From the NCBI RefSeq assembly GCF_009857135.1, contig NZ_CP047318.1, forward strand, positions 1,302,001 to 1,366,000: a stretch of DNA of 64,000 nt, read 5' to 3'. How positions within the stretch are numbered: position 1 is the stretch's first letter; every line of letters begins with the position of its first letter. The position numbers and the translations under genes were made by a program. This DNA comes from Streptomyces sp. HM190. Lineage in GTDB: Bacteria > Actinomycetota > Actinomycetes > Streptomycetales > Streptomycetaceae. Positions 60,091 through 64,000 of the stretch are shown in pieces. The notes beneath the pieces were generated by a model. It saw nothing but the letters and a program-made list of their open reading frames with translations, searched no databases and had not been told where the DNA came from.

Positions 60091-60959
60091 GCGACCGTGC
60101 CCTCGCCGTCGTCCGGGCCGGTGCCCTCACCACCGTCCAGGACCAGGGCCGCCCCGGTCACGCGCACCTCGGCGTCCCCCGCTCGGGGGCGCTGGACGCG
60201 CCCGCCGCCGCCCTGGTCAACCGTCTGGTGGGCAACGCCCCGGAGGCGGCCGTCCTGGAGACCACCCTCAACGGCTGCTCCGTACGGCCCCGCGCGACGG
60301 TCACCGTCGCCGTCGGGGGCGCGCCCTGCGCGGTCACCGTGGACGGCCGCCCGGCGGCCTGGGGGGCGCCCGTGCGGGTTCCCGGCGGCGCGCTGCTGGA
60401 CATCGGGGCGGCACGCGCGGGGGTGCGCAGCTATCTCGCCGTCTCCGGCGGTGTGACCGTCGAGCCGGTGCTCGGCAGCCGCTCCACCGACCTGCTGTCC
60501 GGTCTGGGCCCTGCCCCGCTGACGGACGGCATCGTGCTCCCCCTGGGACGCCCGGCGGGGCCGCACGCGTGCGTGGACGCCGTTCCGCATCCGGCGCCGC
60601 CGACGGAGCTGGTCCTGCGGGTCGCCCTGGGCCCCCGCCACGACTGGTTCACGGACGCGGCGCTCACCGCGCTCACCGCCCGCCCCTATGTCGTGTCGTC
60701 GGCGAGCAACCGCATCGGGCTGCGCACGGAGGGGCCCACGCTGGAGCGCGCGCGGCCGGGTGAGCTGCCCAGCGAGGGCATGGTGCTGGGAGCCGTCCAG
60801 GTGCCGCCGGACGGCCGCCCGGTCGTCTTCCTGGCCGACCACCCGACCACCGGCGGCTATCCGGTGATCGCGGTCGTCGACCCGGCGGACCTCCCGGCCG
60901 CGGCCCAGGCAACACCGGGCACACCGGTGCGGTTCGCGGCCGTACGACACCGCCGCTGA
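60087..60959 (+). CDS. pxpC: 5-oxoprolinase subunit PxpC (KipA family)
   Basis: This 290-residue KipA-type protein has TTVQDQGRPGHAHLGVPRSG, ALVNRLVGNAPEAAVLETTL, RSYLAVSGGVTVEPVLGSRS, SSASNRIGLRTEG, SEGMVLGAVQVPPDGRPV and FLADHPTTGGYPVIAVV, all characteristic of biotin-dependent-carboxylase-like PxpC. The GTG start lies in the GTGA overlap with the pxpB stop. It is the last gene of the MFS-DUF1445-pxpABC operon and is convergent with the GDSL hydrolase gene. Confidence 0.95.
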   Translation: MSDRALAVVRAGALTTVQDQGRPGHAHLGVPRSGALDAPAAALVNRLVGNAPEAAVLETTLNGCSVRPRATVTVAVGGAPCAVTVDGRPAAWGAPVRVPGGALLDIGAARAGVRSYLAVSGGVTVEPVLGSRSTDLLSGLGPAPLTDGIVLPLGRPAGPHACVDAVPHPAPPTELVLRVALGPRHDWFTDAALTALTARPYVVSSASNRIGLRTEGPTLERARPGELPSEGMVLGAVQVPPDGRPVVFLADHPTTGGYPVIAVVDPADLPAAAQATPGTPVRFAAVRHRR

Positions 60960-60998
60960 CCGGCTGCACGGCCCGGTTGCACGACGTCAGGTGTGCGC

Positions 60999-61031
60999 CC
61001 CGGGTCCACCATGCCGGCTCCACGACCCGGG
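60999..61031. terminator. Weak hairpin between pxpC and the GDSL gene
   Basis: CCCGGGTC and GACCCGGG (8 bp, perfect) flank a 17-nt loop, 39 bp after the pxpC stop, between convergent genes. Confidence 0.4.
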
Positions 61032-61079
61032 TCAGCCGTCGGCTGCACGCTCCCGCTCCACTCCGCTTCCACGGCGGGG

Positions 61080-61961
61080 TCACCCTGTCGGCAGACCTCT
61101 GTCGGCGGTGGCCTCACGCCACCTCCGGGCGCTGCTCGGCCCCGTCAGCGCCGCGAGGGCCGATGCCACCGCGTGGGACGCGGTCAGGTCGAGGCGGGCG
61201 CTGGTGCCGCGTGCCTCGTGACGCATCTCGGCGACGGCGAGGGTGAGGAGCTGCGGCAGCAGGTCGGTGCACCGCCGGGCGACCCATCCCGTGCCCGCCG
61301 TGGCCAGCCACCACAGACCGGCGGCGCGGGTCGGCGTGGGGGAGTCGGGCTCCGGCGAGGGCGCCGGGCCCGTCGCGAGTCCGGCCTCCGTGAGCAGCGC
61401 GTGGAAGCGGACCGCGAGCCGCCGATGTCCGCGCTCGCCGGGGTGCAGCCGGTCCGCGCTCCACAGCGCGCGGTCCGTCAGCCAGGCGCCCTCGCAGGCG
61501 TGCAGGTGGACCGCTCCATGGCGCTCGGACAGGGCGTGCACGACGGTGTTGACGGCTCGCTGCCGCCGGGCGAGCGGCCTGGCGAGGGCCCCGGGCAGGC
61601 CGAGCATGGCGCCGGGGTCGGGCAGGCAGGCGGTGAGCAGCTCGGCGCCCTGGTCCCGGAAGGCCCCGTACACCTCGTCGAGGCGGGCGGCCACGGCGTG
61701 GATGTCGAAGGTGCAGCGCAGGGTGTCGTTGACGCCGACGACGACGGAGGCGATGTCCGGGCGGAGCGCGAGCGCGGCGGACAACTGGCGTTCTTGGACG
61801 TCGCGCGTCTGTGAGCCGCTGACGGCGAGGTTGGTGAACTCCACTTCGGGGGCGAGGCCGTCGGCGAGCAGCGCGGCCCAGCCCCGCCGGCCGCCCGCGA
61901 CGGGGTCCCCGACGCCTTCGGTGAGGGAGTCGCCGAGGGCCGTGAACCGCACGGGTCTCAT
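61080..61961 (-). CDS. SGNH/GDSL hydrolase family protein
   Basis: This 293-residue SGNH hydrolase has block I FTALGDSLTEGVGDP (nucleophile S12), block II-like FTNLAVSGSQTRD, block III VVVGVNDTLRCTFD, and block V WSADRLHPGERGHRRLA with the catalytic D and H. No signal peptide is visible, so it is probably cytoplasmic. A C-terminal region of about 90 residues after the catalytic domain (GLWWLATAGTGWVARRCTDL) is not assigned. ATG 61961 overlaps the upstream glycosyltransferase stop by 4 bp, linking it to that operon; an esterase or deacylase of glycolipids would fit. Confidence 0.9.
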   Translation of the reverse strand: MRPVRFTALGDSLTEGVGDPVAGGRRGWAALLADGLAPEVEFTNLAVSGSQTRDVQERQLSAALALRPDIASVVVGVNDTLRCTFDIHAVAARLDEVYGAFRDQGAELLTACLPDPGAMLGLPGALARPLARRQRAVNTVVHALSERHGAVHLHACEGAWLTDRALWSADRLHPGERGHRRLAVRFHALLTEAGLATGPAPSPEPDSPTPTRAAGLWWLATAGTGWVARRCTDLLPQLLTLAVAEMRHEARGTSARLDLTASHAVASALAALTGPSSARRWREATADRGLPTG

Positions 61962-63145
61962 CCGACGCCCTCCCGTGCCGGGCGGCCGGCGTGCGCGTCG
62001 TGGGCGGCGAGGAAGGCGTCCACGGCGGTCTGCCAGCCGAAGCGCTCCGCACGCGCGCGTGCCGCGTCCCGCCGTTCCCGCTCGGGTCGGTCGAGCAGCG
62101 ACTCGACGGCGTCCGCGAAGGACGCGCCGCTGTCCGCCGCCGTGGCCCCGGCCGAGCCGACGACCTCGGGCAGCGCCGAGGAGGAGCTGGCCACGACGGG
62201 CGTCCCGCAGGCCATCGCCTCCAGCGCGGCCAGCCCGAACGTCTCGGCGGGTCCGGGCGCCAGGCACACGTCGGCGGATGCCTGGAGGGCGCCGAGCAGG
62301 TGGCGGTCGGCGACATGGCCGAGGAAGGTCACGGGGAGCCCGCGGGCCCGCTGTTCGAGGCGGCCTCGCAGCGGTCCGTCCCCGGCGACCACCAGCGCCG
62401 CGCGCCGTCCGCGCCGGAGCAGCGCCTCCAGCGCGTCGAGCGCCGTGCCGGGACGTTTCTCCACCGAGAGCCGGGAGCACATCACCAGCAGCACCTCGTC
62501 CACGCGCGCGTGCCGCTCGCGCAGCGCCGGGTCCAAGAGCGCGGGGTGCCGTCCGACGAGGTCGACGCCCAGCGGGGCGCGGACGACGTTCCGGGCGCCG
62601 ATCCGTACGAACTCCCGCTCGGCGAACTCGGTGGTGCACACCACGCGCGCGTAGGTGTGTGCGGTACGGGCGTTGAGGGCGTCGGCGGCCCTCCGGGCCA
62701 TCGCGTCGGACAGCCCCCAGGTCCGCAGCACCCCGTCGGCGGTCTCGTGGGAGACCATCACGGCGGGCACCCGGGCGCGGCGGGCCCACGCCCCGGTCCA
62801 GCGCAGGGTGGTGCGGTCGGAGACCTCCAGCCGGTCGGGGCCGAGGGACTCCAGGAGGGACGCGACCCGCCGCCTGTCCATGAGGACGCGGTAGCCGCCG
62901 GTGCCGGGCAGCAGGGGGCCGGGGAGGGTGATGACGCGGCCCTGCCCGGTGGCGCGGTCGGTGTACCGCTCGCCGGGCACGAGGAGCACGGGGTGGTGGC
63001 CCGCCGCCCGGTAGCCCCGGCCCAGTTCCCGCAGGGCGGTCCGCAGTCCGCCCGAGGCGGGCGCGACGAAGTTGGCGAGCCGTACGATCCGCAGTCCCGG
63101 GCGGACGGCGTCGTCGCGTGTTCCGCCGGAGGCGGCCGCGTTCAT
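61958..63145 (-). CDS. Family 4 (GT-B) glycosyltransferase
   Basis: This 395-residue GT-B enzyme has the N-terminal acceptor domain opening RIVRLANFVAPASGGLRTAL and the nucleotide-sugar domain with VMCSRLSVEKRPGTALDALE, LVVAGDGPLRGRLEQRARGL and the GT4 E-x7-E signature ETFGLAALEAMACGTPVVAS. Such enzymes retain anomeric configuration and often use GDP-mannose or UDP-sugars. It sits between another GT4 gene (overlap of 4 bp) and the GDSL hydrolase, an arrangement suited to building a glycolipid. The ATG lies at 63145. Confidence 0.92.
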   Translation of the reverse strand: MNAAASGGTRDDAVRPGLRIVRLANFVAPASGGLRTALRELGRGYRAAGHHPVLLVPGERYTDRATGQGRVITLPGPLLPGTGGYRVLMDRRRVASLLESLGPDRLEVSDRTTLRWTGAWARRARVPAVMVSHETADGVLRTWGLSDAMARRAADALNARTAHTYARVVCTTEFAEREFVRIGARNVVRAPLGVDLVGRHPALLDPALRERHARVDEVLLVMCSRLSVEKRPGTALDALEALLRRGRRAALVVAGDGPLRGRLEQRARGLPVTFLGHVADRHLLGALQASADVCLAPGPAETFGLAALEAMACGTPVVASSSSALPEVVGSAGATAADSGASFADAVESLLDRPERERRDAARARAERFGWQTAVDAFLAAHDAHAGRPAREGVG

Positions 63146-64000
63146 GCCGCCACCGCCGTCCGCGCCGCGAGCACGTCGGCGTAGTGCCCGATGAGCTGGT
63201 CGCCGACCGCCGCCCAGGTGCGCCCCTCGACCATGGCCCGCCCGGCGGCCCCGTAGGCCGCGCGGAGCGCCGGATCACCGGCCAGCGACACCACGGCGTC
63301 CCGTACGGCGACGGCGTCGCGCGGCGGCACCAGCAGCCCGGTGCGTCCGTGAGCCACGAGGTCCAGCGGTCCGCCCGCGGCGGGGGCGACGACGGGCACG
63401 CCGCTGGCCATGGCCTCCTGCACGGTCTGGCAGAACGTCTCGAAGGGGCCGGTGTGGACGAAGACGTCGAGGGAGGCGAAGATCCGGGCGAGGTCGTCGC
63501 CGGTGCGGCGGCCGAGGAGGACGGCGCCGGGCAGGGCCTCGCGCAGTGCCGGTTCGCTGGGGCCGTCGCCCACGACGACGACGCGTACGCCGTCCAGCCC
63601 GCACACCCCGGCCAGCAGTTCGACCTGCTTCTCGGGGGCGAGGCGGCCGACGTAGCCGACGATCAGCTCGCCGTTCGGCGCCAGTGCGCGGCGCAGCGCC
63701 TCGTCGCGCAGGGCGGGCCGGAAGCGGACGGTGTCCACGCCGCGCCGCCACAGCTTCACCCGGGGCACCCCGTGTTCCTCCAGGTCACGCAGGGCGACAC
63801 TGGACGGGGCGAGGGTGAGGTCGGCGGCGGCGTGCACGGAGCGGATGCGCCGCCAGGCGGCCGCCTCGCCGGCGTGCACATAGGTGCGGGCGTAGCCGGC
63901 GAGGTCGGTCTGGTAGACGGCGACGGCGGGGACCCCGAGACGCACGGCGGCGGCCATGCCGCGCACCCCGAGGACGAAGGGGCTGGCCAGGTGGACGATG
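63142..64000 (-). CDS. Family 4 (GT-B) glycosyltransferase, C-terminal part (truncated by window edge)
   Basis: About 286 C-terminal residues are present; the frame is open to the edge. Visible are PAVAVYQTDLAGYARTYVHA, the donor-domain start LIVGYVGRLAPEKQVELLAG, RVVVVGDGPSEPALREALPG, and the GT4 signature ETFCQTVQEAMASGVPVVAP. The combination resembles actinobacterial MgtA/PimB'-type mannosyl or glycosyl transferases acting on lipid acceptors; this is an inference. It overlaps the downstream GT4 gene by 4 bp. Confidence 0.9.
   Translation of the reverse strand, partial: IVHLASPFVLGVRGMAAAVRLGVPAVAVYQTDLAGYARTYVHAGEAAAWRRIRSVHAAADLTLAPSSVALRDLEEHGVPRVKLWRRGVDTVRFRPALRDEALRRALAPNGELIVGYVGRLAPEKQVELLAGVCGLDGVRVVVVGDGPSEPALREALPGAVLLGRRTGDDLARIFASLDVFVHTGPFETFCQTVQEAMASGVPVVAPAAGGPLDLVAHGRTGLLVPPRDAVAVRDAVVSLAGDPALRAAYGAAGRAMVEGRTWAAVGDQLIGHYADVLAARTAVAA

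Overview
The window is a stretch of Streptomyces chromosome. It is high-GC throughout with GC-rich third codon positions. It carries a 16S-23S-5S rRNA operon without spacer tRNAs, and Streptomyces-typical genes: crr-ptsI under a DasR-type operator, a four-gene conservon, and the garA/ftsR neighbourhood. There are 44 protein-coding genes that I support. GTG starts are common and one TTG start is likely; ATGA/GTGA stop-start overlaps occur repeatedly.

Layout. 1-7.7 kb: the start of a CPBP-family membrane protease, a GCS2-type ligase, two small conserved proteins, gcvP behind a tandem glycine riboswitch, and a PRC-barrel protein. 7.7-18.2 kb: a conserved actinobacterial block on the minus strand (dinB, MerR regulator, bifunctional nuclease, FtsR-like MerR, GarA-like FHA protein, DUF881-Sbp-DUF881, a mannose-1-phosphate guanylyltransferase with a degenerate phosphomannomutase domain, a CDP-alcohol phosphatidyltransferase). 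18.2-23.9 kb: the rRNA operon. 24-26.2 kb: PTS genes crr-ptsI. 26.2-34.3 kb: a conserved hypothetical gene, acetoacetyl-CoA synthetase, a GH31 glycosidase, a Nudix hydrolase, and a zinc-ribbon/thiolase pair. 34.7-37.2 kb: glpF-glpK. 37.2-41.6 kb: a conservon (cvnD-C-B-A). 42.8-47.7 kb: glycine-betaine synthesis from choline (aldehyde dehydrogenase, permease, choline-oxidase-type GMC enzyme).

47.8-55.3 kb holds the most intriguing locus. It is a three-gene set of a 1583-residue SMC-like ATPase and two smaller partners, in the size and order expected for MukFEB/MksFEB or Wadjet JetABC. No JetD nuclease gene is adjacent, and the Walker B motif reads LFLDN rather than LFLDE. Each spacer of the set carries its own short tandem repeat. 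55.5-61 kb: a GntR regulator with a FadR-type operator placed between the -35 and -10 of a divergent operon (MFS transporter, DUF1445 protein, PxpABC 5-oxoprolinase). A 23-bp minisatellite in that operon includes the 3' end of the DUF1445 coding sequence as its first copy. 61-64 kb: a GDSL hydrolase and two glycosyltransferases, the last cut by the window edge.

Family and function calls rest on visible motifs, length, gene order and recalled family knowledge. No database search was possible.
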